Assembly: GCA_964603725.1 (NCBI GenBank)
Contig: CAZRWW010000003.1
Span: 62,001 to 126,000 of the forward strand
Direction: 5' to 3'
Length of the DNA stretch: 64,000 bases
DNA from: CAZDKK01 sp964603725
GTDB taxonomy: Bacteria > Eisenbacteria > RBG-16-71-46 > CAIMUX01 > WJJG01
Shown here: piece by piece, positions 6,759 to 15,980 of the stretch
Layout: every line of letters begins with the position of its first letter
Numbering within the stretch: position 1 is the first letter of the stretch
Program-made: the position numbers and the translations under genes
The notes under the pieces: generated by a model
Seen by the model: only the letters and a program-made list of their open reading frames with translations
What the model was told of the DNA's origin: nothing
The model's database searches: none

Positions 6759-9700
6759 ATGATTCTCTTCACCAGCTCTCCGTCAGCCACTCGCCTGTAC
6801 TTGGCAGCCAGCGTTCTCACGCTGCTTATCGGGCTGAGCCACGCTTCCCATGCGCAGCTCATGGGTGGCACCGTCTATCCAATCAACGGTTGGAATGACC
6901 CCCCGGCGTCGTTCTCCAACATCACCAGCGCCGTTAGCTATCTGGAAGCCTACGGCGTTACCGGAACAGGCCAGGTCGTGTTGGAGCTTCAACCGGGCTA
7001 TGAGGGCTCCGAGCAATACGGCGTCTCCATTCCACCGATTCCAGGTGCGAGCGAATCCCTGGGTATCACGTTCCGCCCTGGGTTCGTAGCGCAGACGGAA
7101 GTCGCCGGAACCACAGCACGGAGATTCGCAATCCAGATCTGCGGCAGCTACATCACGCTCGATGGACGGCTGGGAGGAGCCGGTCTCGATCGAGCCTGGA
7201 CGATACGATGCACAGGACCGGGATCCACGGGCGCCGGGCGCACGGCAGTGCGCATCGGATCACTGTTACCGTTACCCACCGTCCCCCAGTTCGATGTCAC
7301 CGTTGAGCACTGCATACTCGAAGCCGAAGCCGCCAATACGCAGTCAGCCATCCTCGCCGTCGAAGGCGGCAGCACCTACCCGCTCCAGAACATCAAGCTC
7401 CTCAACAACCTCGTCCGGAGCACAGGGGCATCGTCAACGGACTGCCGAGGGGGCGGAATCCTGCTGACGAACGCCAAGAACGCTAGCAATACCGGCGCAG
7501 AGATTCGCGGCAACCTGGTCGACTGCACGTATTCGTATGGCATCAAGGTCGATGCTGGCTTCCCGGACATTTTGGTTTGCGGCAACGAAGTCGCGCACAC
7601 TGCGACCGTCTCCCCAGCTACGTCCAATGGCTTCACCGCGATCCACATCCGCAACCAGCTCCCGGGCGCTCGCTGCTACGACAACTACGTCCATGATCTC
7701 CATCTTGCACAGCATTGCCCTCAGATGGTCGGTATCTTGCTTAACGTTCCCCTCGCCACCAGCGTTCCTCTGAGCGTCTACAACAACCGCGTGGCGCTCG
7801 GCGACGACATATCTTGGGACTGTGACCTTAGAGGTATCATTGAAACCTCGTCGCAACCAGGCACGACGTATTGCGACTACAACTCTGTGTATATCGGGGG
7901 TGTGGCCACGACCGGTGCCAGCAACTCCTATGCGTTCTCCAAAGACGACGAGGGAATCGTGTCCGTCCGCAACAACATATTCTACAACTCTCGCGGCAAC
8001 GGTGCTGCCGCCACTGGCACGCACTACGCCATCGGCGTCGGCAACACGAACTTCGCTTCGATCAACAACAACGACTACTTTGTCGATGGCAACGGCGGTG
8101 TCCTGGCCACGACCGACTTCACCGCGGGCGGTAACCAATTCACTCTCGAAGGGTGGCAGAGCGCGGTGCCCATGGATACAGCCAGCATTTCGCAGAACCC
8201 CAACTACGTCGATCCCCTTGGCCATCCGCCTGACCTCAGGATCAACGATGACTTCCCCACACTGTTGGAATCCGGGGGCCAGGTGGTGACTGGGATCGAC
8301 GACGACTTTGAGGGCGACATTAGAGCCGGTTCACCCGGCTATGGCGGTCCTGGCTGGGCCCCTGACATCGGTGCAGACGAGTTCGGCGACGAGGACGTCT
8401 TCCCGCCGTCAATAGCCTATTCACCCCTGCTCAATAACCCCAGTACGGCCGGCCGCGTGTTCTCCGACGTCACAGTCACGGACTTGAGCGGCGTCAATGG
8501 GGAGGCGGGCACCCGGCCGCGAGTCTACTACAAACGAAGCGTGGATCCGAATGAATGGCAGGACAACTCAAGCTTGACACCTGGATGGAAGTGTGCCGAG
8601 GCCGACGGCAGTAGTTCACCTTTCAGTTTCACAATTGACTACTCGCGCATACACGGCGGTGTCGTGACCGAAGGCGACGTAGTTCAGTACTTCGTAGTGG
8701 CACAGGACCTGGCCACGATACCGAATGTGGGCATCAACAGCGGCAGCTTCGCGAACCGCCCGGCTACCGTCGCTCTGGACAGCACAGCCTTCCCGATCGG
8801 AGGCGCAGTGAACAGTTATGCTATTGTGACGCCCGAGGTGACGATCTCCGATGTTGTGGTAGTAGAAGGCAACAGTGGAACGACAGCAGCCGTGTTCACG
8901 GTCACCCTCGACGGTACCCAGAATGACACGGTCCGGGTTTCCTATTCGACCGCTGATAGCACAGCGAGTGTCGTGGACGACGACTACGTCGCAGCCTCCG
9001 GGGTTGCGGTTATCCCACCCGGCGAGGTCGCGGCGACAATAGCGGTACAGGTAGTGGGAGACCTGTGGGCCGAGGTGGATGAGGTGTTCAAGGTGATCCT
9101 GCACGATCCGGTGAATGCCCTCATAGCGGACGGCCTGGGTCTGGGGTGGATCCTGAACGATGATGGCCCGTGCGTTGCTCCGGTAGCGAACTTCGATGCT
9201 GAGCCACTCACCGGCACTGCCCCATTGCTTGTTCACTTCCGCGACCTCTCTACGGGCGATCCCGAGCAGTGGCTTTGGGATTTCGAAAATGATGGCATCT
9301 ACGATTCCACAGATCCGAACCCAGACTGGACCTACCCCACCCCCGGCGAACGCAATGTCAAGCTGGTGGTCGCCAATCACACTGGCGCTGACAGCCTAAT
9401 ACGCTATGTCTACATCGAAGCCATCTCTCAAGTGCGCTTTGTCGGAGTGTCCGCGGATTCGTTTCCGGCACAGCAAATGCCGTTTGGTGACACAACGACC
9501 CACGGGACCGCTTGGTGCGACTACGATGATGACGGGCACGACGACCTCTTTGTCTGTCATCCTGAGGCTCCGAACGCCCTCTACCACAACGACGGCTACG
9601 GTCTGTTCACACGCGTCATGGATCAGCCGCCTGGTGTCGATGCCGGTTGCTCCTGGGGCGCAACCTGGGGCGACTACGACAACGACGGCAAGCCTGACCT

Positions 9701-12700
9701 GTTCGTTGCCAACAGAACAGGAACGAACTTCCTGTACCGCAATCTCGGCAGCGGTGATTTCGCCCGGGTTGCTGTTCCCCCGCTGACGACAGATGCTAGT
9801 TCCGCCATCTGTTGCGCTTGGGCGGACATGGATGGCGATGGATGGCTTGATCTCTACGTGGGCAACCGGGGCGGGCCTGACTTTCTCTACCGGAACAACG
9901 GAGACGGGACCTTTGTGAGGGTCTTTGATAGCGGCCTGCTTGGTGACCACCAGGGCGATCCGGAGGCCCAGTGGGCGGACGTGGACAACGACGGAGATCC
10001 GGACCTTGCCGTGATTGGTGGTTGGGAAGGCTTCATCCTGTATGTCAACGACGGGCTCGGCCGCTTCGCACGACGCTTCTATGATTACGGCTATTTGACT
10101 AGTGTTACACCTGGGGACTATGACAACGACGGTGTCATGGATTTCGTTCTCTCATCACCAGTTGGGAATATCCTCCTGCACAACAACGCGGGGGGTGTGC
10201 CCGGGCAGTTCGAGGTCATCACAGGGTCGTGCCTGGGCTGGGAAGATGGAGCATCTGGGGCTTCCTTCGCAGATTTCGACAACGATGGCCACATCGATGT
10301 CCTCACAGTCCACGCTACTCGTGCTCCATATCTCTTCAGCAACCTCGGGGACGGCACGTTCGGGAGGTACTTTGGGGTGCCGCCTGTGATGAATCCACCC
10401 AGCTACGATGGAGCCTCGGCGAGTTGGGCAGATGGTGACGGGAACGGGAGTCTCGACCTCTTCTATGGTTGCCGAAGTGGTGGATGGTACTGCATCGACG
10501 TCCTATACCGCAATGTAAGCCCGGCACGCAACTGGCTTGGCATTCGTTGTCAAGGGACCGTGTCCAACCGCTCAGCCTTCGGCACCAAGGTCCGGGTGAA
10601 GGCGTCCGTCGGGGCGGAGGCTTGCTGGCAGTTGCGTGAAGTGGCCAGTTCCTCGGGTGCTTCCGGCCAGAGCGGATTCGTGCAGCACTTTGGCCTGGGA
10701 GAAGCTGCGATCGCGGACAGCGTCGTTGCCCAATGGCCTTCCGGACTGGTCACCACGATGGTCAACGTCTCTGCCAACCAGACCATAGTCCTCACGGAGC
10801 CCAACCAGACCGTGGCCCAGTTCGCTGCCGATCCAACGACTGTGCCTGTCAACGCGCCCGTGAGTTTCCGAGACTACTCGCTGGGAGACCCTACGTCTTG
10901 GGCCTGGGATTTGGACGGAGACGGCCAGGACGAGTCAACGGAACAGAACCCTTCGTTTGCTTACGATACTGCGGGTCGCTATTCGGTGCGGCTCCGCGTC
11001 TCAGGACCCCATGGTGAGGCCGAGCGAACCCGTCCTGACTACATCACCGTTTACAACATGGCTGACTTCGACGTTTCGGATTCCCTGGGCATGGCCCCTC
11101 TGTCCGTGCAGTTTACGGACAGGACGGATGGGGAGCCGACATCCTGGGAGTGGGATTTCGAGGATGACGGTACGCCTGACTCCTTTGAGCAGAACCCACT
11201 GCACGAGTACACTGCCGAGGGACTCTACTCGGTTCGGCTGACCGCTGTCGTCGAGGGAGAGACGCTGTCCGTCGTCAAGCCGGATCTGGTGCGGGTGCTT
11301 GGTGCCAACACGGTTCTGATCGAACCGACCACGATCACGGCGCCCGAACCCACAGCCGTGCCGTTCGCATATCTGGGCACGAGTGCCTTGGGCGCGGTGT
11401 CGGTCTTCACCGCTTGGGACAACTCGGTCCTGGAGTTCGAGGGGATCGAGAGCCGCACGCCCGGGGAGGTGTTCTCTGCCGGAATCGTGGGCAATGAGAT
11501 CTCTGTCCAGTGGTTCGACGAGACCGGCGGGTTCGAGCCGATCATGCCGGGGGCCGGTCGCGACACGCTGTTCGTTCTGCTCTTCAGCCCACGGGTGTCC
11601 AGTGGGGCGACCCAACTGGTGTTCGACGAACCGCAGTGCTTCCTCGGCAACCAGTACGGAGATCCCATTCCCGACGTGACCTGGTTCGATTCTCCACCGT
11701 TCGGGACTGTCACGATCGCCTCGGGGTCGATCGTGTCCGGCCGAGTCGGCTACTACTGGGAAGACAAGCCCGTACCCGGCGCGCTGCTGAGCCTCGGGCC
11801 GCCGGTCCCCGATGTGACCACGGACGGCCTGGGGGACTACGAGTTCGAACCGTGTCCCATGGGGAACCGCATCCTGAGCATCGCCAAGGGTGGCGACGCC
11901 AACGGCCTCAACTCCTTGGACGCCATCAAAGTCATTCGCCACAGCACCGGGATTGAGCCCCTGGCGAACCCGTACAAGCTGATCGCCGCGAATGTGAACA
12001 ACGATGCAAGCATCAACGCGTTAGATGCCATCAAGATTGTGCGGGCCGCCGTGGGACTCGAGCCGCTTCCGAGCGGAGATTGGTGGTTTGAGCCGGACAG
12101 CGCGGTGTTCCAACCGCTCCAGCAGGACGAGACCGTGGACTTCATCACGGTCCGCATGGGCGATGTAAATGGCGACTGGGAGTCCACCCTGCGCGGCTCG
12201 CCGCCGATGAAGCTCACTGATCCGACAACGTCCTCACTGCTCGGCGAGTTGAGGGGTCGATCCTCGACGATCCCGCGAAGTGCGTTGGGGCTCGTGCTCC
12301 CCGACACGACAGTGGATCCGGCCGTTGGGACCATCGATGTGCCTCTGAGGGTTTGGGGATTCGACAGCGTTGGCGCGATCTCGCTGCGCATCGGGTTTTC
12401 CACGCAGATTCTGCAGTACATGGATGTCATCAGCCATGTGCCCGGAGTGACCTTCGTCCGGAATCTCGTGGGGGAGGAACTTCGCATCGAGTGGTATGAC
12501 GGAACTGGCGGTGCCAATCCGATCACGATCGGGACAGGCACGCTCCTGTCGATTCGTTTCGGGTTGCCGGGAGCACCGGGAACCTCGTCTCCGCTCGCGT
12601 TCGGCGAGTTCTGTGCGATTGGGGATGCCGCCGGGAATCCGATAGCCGATGTTGAGTACGTGGATGGGAGTTGCGCATTGTTGGCTCTGACCGGGGTTGA

Positions 12701-12992
12701 GACTCTGCCAGTTCGTCCCAGTGGCCCGGCGTTCAGCCTGACGGGTGGCGGCATCCTGGATTCGATCGAACTCTCATTCGCGGTACCGCACAAGACGCGT
12801 GCCACTCTGGCGCTATACGATGTAAGTGGACGCAGGATCGAGGTGCTCTTGCACCGCACGATCGAGCCCGGGTGGTACAACCTCAGGCTTGGAGATGCGG
12901 CGAATCTGCGCGGACTCGGTTCGGGCGTGTACTTCGCCCGATTCGAGGCGGGGGACTTCTGTCGGGCGATCAAATTCGTGGGGGTCCGCTGA
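6759..12992 (+). CDS. Giant multidomain secreted protein (beta-helix, Calx-beta, PKD, FG-GAP, ASPIC/UnbV, cohesin-like, dockerin-like, sorting domain)
   Basis: A 2077-residue exported protein. A signal peptide covers residues 1-33 (ending SHASHAQ). A right-handed beta-helix spans roughly 40-540. A Calx-beta domain is at about 689-800 (VEGNSGTTAAVFTVTL, DDDYVAASG), and a PKD domain at 805-888 (LWDFENDG). FG-GAP/VCBS repeats run from 888 to 1250 (DYDNDGKPDLFVAN, DMDGDGWLDLYVGN). An ASPIC/UnbV-like segment covers 1258-1345, and two further PKD domains 1347-1517. A cohesin-like beta-sandwich is at 1517-1653, a carboxypeptidase-regulatory-like domain at 1659-1703, and two dockerin-like repeats at 1710-1770 (NGLNSLDAIKVIRH, ASINALDAIKIVRA). 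A second cohesin-like domain is at 1847-1977, and the FlgD-like terminal domain at 1990-2077. It is probably surface-attached or released and involved in adhesion or polymer binding; no catalytic domain is visible. GGAGG sits 4 nt before the ATG. Confidence 0.85.
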   Translation: MILFTSSPSATRLYLAASVLTLLIGLSHASHAQLMGGTVYPINGWNDPPASFSNITSAVSYLEAYGVTGTGQVVLELQPGYEGSEQYGVSIPPIPGASESLGITFRPGFVAQTEVAGTTARRFAIQICGSYITLDGRLGGAGLDRAWTIRCTGPGSTGAGRTAVRIGSLLPLPTVPQFDVTVEHCILEAEAANTQSAILAVEGGSTYPLQNIKLLNNLVRSTGASSTDCRGGGILLTNAKNASNTGAEIRGNLVDCTYSYGIKVDAGFPDILVCGNEVAHTATVSPATSNGFTAIHIRNQLPGARCYDNYVHDLHLAQHCPQMVGILLNVPLATSVPLSVYNNRVALGDDISWDCDLRGIIETSSQPGTTYCDYNSVYIGGVATTGASNSYAFSKDDEGIVSVRNNIFYNSRGNGAAATGTHYAIGVGNTNFASINNNDYFVDGNGGVLATTDFTAGGNQFTLEGWQSAVPMDTASISQNPNYVDPLGHPPDLRINDDFPTLLESGGQVVTGIDDDFEGDIRAGSPGYGGPGWAPDIGADEFGDEDVFPPSIAYSPLLNNPSTAGRVFSDVTVTDLSGVNGEAGTRPRVYYKRSVDPNEWQDNSSLTPGWKCAEADGSSSPFSFTIDYSRIHGGVVTEGDVVQYFVVAQDLATIPNVGINSGSFANRPATVALDSTAFPIGGAVNSYAIVTPEVTISDVVVVEGNSGTTAAVFTVTLDGTQNDTVRVSYSTADSTASVVDDDYVAASGVAVIPPGEVAATIAVQVVGDLWAEVDEVFKVILHDPVNALIADGLGLGWILNDDGPCVAPVANFDAEPLTGTAPLLVHFRDLSTGDPEQWLWDFENDGIYDSTDPNPDWTYPTPGERNVKLVVANHTGADSLIRYVYIEAISQVRFVGVSADSFPAQQMPFGDTTTHGTAWCDYDDDGHDDLFVCHPEAPNALYHNDGYGLFTRVMDQPPGVDAGCSWGATWGDYDNDGKPDLFVANRTGTNFLYRNLGSGDFARVAVPPLTTDASSAICCAWADMDGDGWLDLYVGNRGGPDFLYRNNGDGTFVRVFDSGLLGDHQGDPEAQWADVDNDGDPDLAVIGGWEGFILYVNDGLGRFARRFYDYGYLTSVTPGDYDNDGVMDFVLSSPVGNILLHNNAGGVPGQFEVITGSCLGWEDGASGASFADFDNDGHIDVLTVHATRAPYLFSNLGDGTFGRYFGVPPVMNPPSYDGASASWADGDGNGSLDLFYGCRSGGWYCIDVLYRNVSPARNWLGIRCQGTVSNRSAFGTKVRVKASVGAEACWQLREVASSSGASGQSGFVQHFGLGEAAIADSVVAQWPSGLVTTMVNVSANQTIVLTEPNQTVAQFAADPTTVPVNAPVSFRDYSLGDPTSWAWDLDGDGQDESTEQNPSFAYDTAGRYSVRLRVSGPHGEAERTRPDYITVYNMADFDVSDSLGMAPLSVQFTDRTDGEPTSWEWDFEDDGTPDSFEQNPLHEYTAEGLYSVRLTAVVEGETLSVVKPDLVRVLGANTVLIEPTTITAPEPTAVPFAYLGTSALGAVSVFTAWDNSVLEFEGIESRTPGEVFSAGIVGNEISVQWFDETGGFEPIMPGAGRDTLFVLLFSPRVSSGATQLVFDEPQCFLGNQYGDPIPDVTWFDSPPFGTVTIASGSIVSGRVGYYWEDKPVPGALLSLGPPVPDVTTDGLGDYEFEPCPMGNRILSIAKGGDANGLNSLDAIKVIRHSTGIEPLANPYKLIAANVNNDASINALDAIKIVRAAVGLEPLPSGDWWFEPDSAVFQPLQQDETVDFITVRMGDVNGDWESTLRGSPPMKLTDPTTSSLLGELRGRSSTIPRSALGLVLPDTTVDPAVGTIDVPLRVWGFDSVGAISLRIGFSTQILQYMDVISHVPGVTFVRNLVGEELRIEWYDGTGGANPITIGTGTLLSIRFGLPGAPGTSSPLAFGEFCAIGDAAGNPIADVEYVDGSCALLALTGVETLPVRPSGPAFSLTGGGILDSIELSFAVPHKTRATLALYDVSGRRIEVLLHRTIEPGWYNLRLGDAANLRGLGSGVYFARFEAGDFCRAIKFVGVR

Positions 12993-13185
12993 GAGCAGGG
13001 GTCTGCGGGCGCGGTTGCTGAAGACTCGGGCCGGAGCGGCCCTTGGCGCGTCGAGAGCCTTCGTACGTCGCGCACCGCCCCCGCCGCGTCCGGCTGGATC
13101 AGCCGGTCGCGGCGACGCCCGCCAGCCGCACCGCGTAGGAAACTGCAACTGCGACCCCCTTTGCCCGAAGGAAGGAGGAAGGATC

Positions 13186-14691
13186 ATGCACCACAAATGC
13201 CACGTCGTTGGTCTTGCGGTTCTGGCGGCAGCGTTGGGAACGGTCGTCGCGGGAGCGCAGCCGCCCGACCTGCTCTGGAGTCAGACGTATGGGGGCCTGA
13301 GCCCGGAGAAGGGCTACGCCGTCAAGGAGCTTCCCGACGGAGGGTTCATCTTCGCGGGAGAAACACAATCGTTCGGCGCGGGCAGCTTCGATGTCTACCT
13401 CGTTCGCACCAATGCCGACGGCGACACGATGTGGACGCGAACCTACGGCGGCGCCAGCTATGACTTCGGCTACGGGGTCTGCCTGACCCCCGACGGAGGC
13501 TTCCTCGTCGCGGGGGTGACGCTCTCCTACGGGGCCGGCGGCCGCGAGGGCCTGGCCATCCGCGTCGACGCGGACGGCAACCTCGTCTGGCTGCAGGCCT
13601 ACGGGGGGACAAGCCACGATGCCTTCATGGATATCCACCGGACCGCGGAGGACACCTACGTCATGGTCGGCACCAGCTACTCGCTGGGCCCCGGGACCGG
13701 CGGGCTGTGGGTCGTGATGATCGACGACACCGGCCAGATCATCTGGCAGCGCTCCTACGGCGGCGCCGGCGCGGACACCGGCTGGCGGGTTCTGCAGACC
13801 TCCGACGGCGGCTTCATCGTCGGCGGCTTCACGACCTCATTCGGCGCGGGCGACAAGGACCTCTGGCTCGTCAAGCTCGACAGCGAGGGCAACTACGTCT
13901 GGGATCACACCTATGGCGGCGCGGGTGACGATCGCGGGTACGGCCTCGCGCTGGCCCCGGAGGGCTGCTACCTGCTGACCGGCTACACCAGCTCGTTCGG
14001 CGCCGGCGGCACCGACATGTACCTCGTGATGGCCGATCCCCTGGGCATGCCGAGCTGGACGCACACGTACGGTGGAGCCGGCAACGAGGTCGGCTACGCG
14101 GTCGTCACGCCGTGCACGGGCGGGATCCTGCTCGCCGGTTCGACCACCTCCGTGGCGCCCGGGGACCTCAACACCTACGTCATCCACACCGACGCCTTCG
14201 GCGATCCGGTGTGGACGACGACCGACTACGCGGTCCCCGGCGACGACTGGGCCGAGGCGCTCCAGGAGACCCAGGACGGCGGCTTCGTGCTGGCAGGATC
14301 CGCCGATCCCGGGTCGCTCGGGAATCGGCAGATGTACCTGGTGCGCCTGGTGGGCACGGGACCTTCACCCGTCCTGCCGATCGTGGAGGACCCTGCCCGG
14401 ACCGAGACGTTCTCGCGATCGCGCTTGCTGGGCGCGCGGCCGAGTCTCGTGCGCGAGGAGGCCGCCATTCGCTTCACCCTGGCGAGCGCCGCCGCGATTA
14501 GGATGAGCATCCACGATGCCGGCGGCCGGTTGGTGCGCGTGCTGGAACGGGACGTCCTCGCCCCGGGCGCCTACTCGGTGTCGTGGGATCGGAGCGACTC
14601 CCACGGGCGGAGGGTTCCCAGCGGGCCCTACCTGTATGAGCTGCGGGTCGGCCCCGTCAGGCTGGCCGGAAGACTGCTGGCCGTGGATTAG
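13186..14691 (+). CDS. Secreted beta-propeller-like repeat protein with FlgD-like sorting domain
   Basis: A 501-residue exported protein. A signal peptide at 1-24 ends in AGAQPP. Seven or so repeats of about 50-56 residues follow, each with a TYGG turn, then DGGF-I-x-x-G-x-T-x-SFGAG, then D-x-Y-L-V-K-x-D-x-x-G and a W. Such repeats are expected to fold as a beta-propeller. Residues 415-501 form the FlgD-like terminal domain (MSIHDAGGRLVRVL, YSVSWDRSDSHGRRVPSGPY). The ATG at 13186 is preceded by GAAGGAGG. The ligand is unknown. The 193 bp separating it from the giant gene upstream contains no gene. Confidence 0.8.
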   Translation: MHHKCHVVGLAVLAAALGTVVAGAQPPDLLWSQTYGGLSPEKGYAVKELPDGGFIFAGETQSFGAGSFDVYLVRTNADGDTMWTRTYGGASYDFGYGVCLTPDGGFLVAGVTLSYGAGGREGLAIRVDADGNLVWLQAYGGTSHDAFMDIHRTAEDTYVMVGTSYSLGPGTGGLWVVMIDDTGQIIWQRSYGGAGADTGWRVLQTSDGGFIVGGFTTSFGAGDKDLWLVKLDSEGNYVWDHTYGGAGDDRGYGLALAPEGCYLLTGYTSSFGAGGTDMYLVMADPLGMPSWTHTYGGAGNEVGYAVVTPCTGGILLAGSTTSVAPGDLNTYVIHTDAFGDPVWTTTDYAVPGDDWAEALQETQDGGFVLAGSADPGSLGNRQMYLVRLVGTGPSPVLPIVEDPARTETFSRSRLLGARPSLVREEAAIRFTLASAAAIRMSIHDAGGRLVRVLERDVLAPGAYSVSWDRSDSHGRRVPSGPYLYELRVGPVRLAGRLLAVD

Positions 14692-14951
14692 GAGCTCGAT
14701 CCGACTGCGCGCCGGCTCATGACCGATGTGACGATGTGACACGGAGGGCTTCCAAACCCGCCGGATCCGGATAGAATCATGTCAGATTCGAGGGCCGGTC
14801 CCGGTCCATGCTGGCCTGGCGGGCATTAGCGGCGGATCACCCGGACCGTCCGGGCCGACCTGGCGCCGCGCAGTGCTGGTAGACCAGGCGGCCCGGGCCG
14901 TCCACTCCGGTGGCAAGCCTGTCGGCCAGGCGATGAGGAAGACTCGAACCG

Positions 14952-15392
14952 ATGTCACGCGTGCGCATCACCTTCCCCGATCCGCCCCTGTTCACGTGCG
15001 ACTTGGACGTGCGCGTCTCGGACCTGAACTACGGCAATCACCTCGGCCACGACAGCCTGATCTCACTGCTGCACGAGGCGCGCGTGCGCTTCTTCCTCAA
15101 CTTCGAGATGGAGGAGCGCAACGTCGATGGGGTGGGGATCCTGCTCGTGGATCTCGCCGTCACCTACCGGGCCCAGGTCTTCCACGGCCAGATCCTGCGC
15201 ATCGATGTGACGATCGGGGAGCCCGCGGCGCGCGGCTGCGATCTGGTGTATCGTGTGACCGATCGCGGGACGGGCGGGGTCGTGGCGCTCGCCAAGACGG
15301 GCATCGTGTTCTACGACTATCAGGAGCAGCGCGTCGCCGACATTCCCGAGCGGTTCCGCGCGCTCCTGCAACGCGTGGATGGTGAACGATGA
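14952..15392 (+). CDS. Hotdog-fold acyl-CoA thioesterase (4HBT family)
   Basis: A 146-residue cytoplasmic hotdog enzyme. The N-terminal strand leads into VRVSDLNYGNHLGHDSLISL, which corresponds to the 4-hydroxybenzoyl-CoA thioesterase motif D-x-N-x-x-G-H(N); the usual catalytic Asp is D in SDLNYGNH. The central beta-sheet (LVDLAVTYRAQVFHGQILRI) also fits the family. It likely hydrolyses a short or aromatic acyl-CoA. Its stop overlaps the next start by 4 bp (ATGA), so it is co-translated with the TonB-like gene. Confidence 0.8.
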   Translation: MSRVRITFPDPPLFTCDLDVRVSDLNYGNHLGHDSLISLLHEARVRFFLNFEMEERNVDGVGILLVDLAVTYRAQVFHGQILRIDVTIGEPAARGCDLVYRVTDRGTGGVVALAKTGIVFYDYQEQRVADIPERFRALLQRVDGER

Positions 15393-15937
15393 AGGCAGGA
15401 TTGGACGCGGGCCCTCGTCGGACAAGGGGCCAGCTAGTGGTGAGTGACGGGAGGACGATGGGCCGGCGGCGCTGGAGCGCGGGCTTGCTCGGCCCCGCGG
15501 TCGCGCTCGGCCCGGCGGTCACGCTCGGCCCGGCGGTCGCGCTCGGCTTGGCGGTCACGCTCGCCATGGCGGTCACGCTCGGCTGCGGCCAGTCGCACCA
15601 GGAGCCGCTGGCGACCAGCCCCAGTCCGGTGCCGCTCGAGAACATCAAGGCGCTGGACAGTGGGCCGATCGATGTCATGCCCTATCTCGTCAAGTTCACC
15701 GCCCCGGAGTATCCCCAGCAGGCGATCTTCGACGGCATCACCGGCACGATCCGCCTGAGGGCCGAGGTGGACGAGGACGGCCGAGTGGCCGATGTCCGGG
15801 CGCTGCGCTCCCTGCCGGTCTTCGACATTCCGTGCATCGAGGCGATGCAGACCTGGCGCTTCTCGCCCGCGCTGCGCGACGGCCGGGCGGTGGCGTTCAC
15901 GGTCGAGGTGCCGTTCACGTTTCAGATTCAGCGGTAG
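15389..15937 (+). CDS. TonB C-terminal-domain protein with repeat-built signal peptide
   Basis: Up to 182 residues. The C-terminal part (from MPYLVKFTAPEYPQQAIFDG to FTVEVPFTFQIQR) is a TonB C-terminal domain of the energy-transducer family: A-P-x-Y-P-x-x-A-x-x-x-x-x-x-G-T-I and the closing W-R-F-S-P-A. The N terminus is made of five 6-residue repeats (GPAVAL/GPAVTL type) ending in TLGCG, which resembles a lipobox, so the mature protein may be a lipoprotein instead of a TM-anchored TonB. ATG at 15389 overlaps the upstream stop; ATG at 15458 after GGGAGG would give MGRRRWSAG, a more classical signal peptide. No ExbB/ExbD is nearby. Confidence 0.7.
   Translation: MKAGLDAGPRRTRGQLVVSDGRTMGRRRWSAGLLGPAVALGPAVTLGPAVALGLAVTLAMAVTLGCGQSHQEPLATSPSPVPLENIKALDSGPIDVMPYLVKFTAPEYPQQAIFDGITGTIRLRAEVDEDGRVADVRALRSLPVFDIPCIEAMQTWRFSPALRDGRAVAFTVEVPFTFQIQR
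15491..15580 (+). repeat. five 18-bp tandem repeats inside the TonB-like gene
   Basis: Units of 18 bp start at 15491, 15509, 15527, 15545 and 15563; each encodes a six-residue variant of GPAVTL and most end in CGCTC. The array lies exactly in the hydrophobic core of the signal peptide. Whole-codon units mean copy-number change would alter signal length without a frameshift. Confidence 0.85.
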
Positions 15938-15980
15938 CGCGCGACGCGGCCCGGGTCGCCAACGAAGGAGGTCATGAGGG

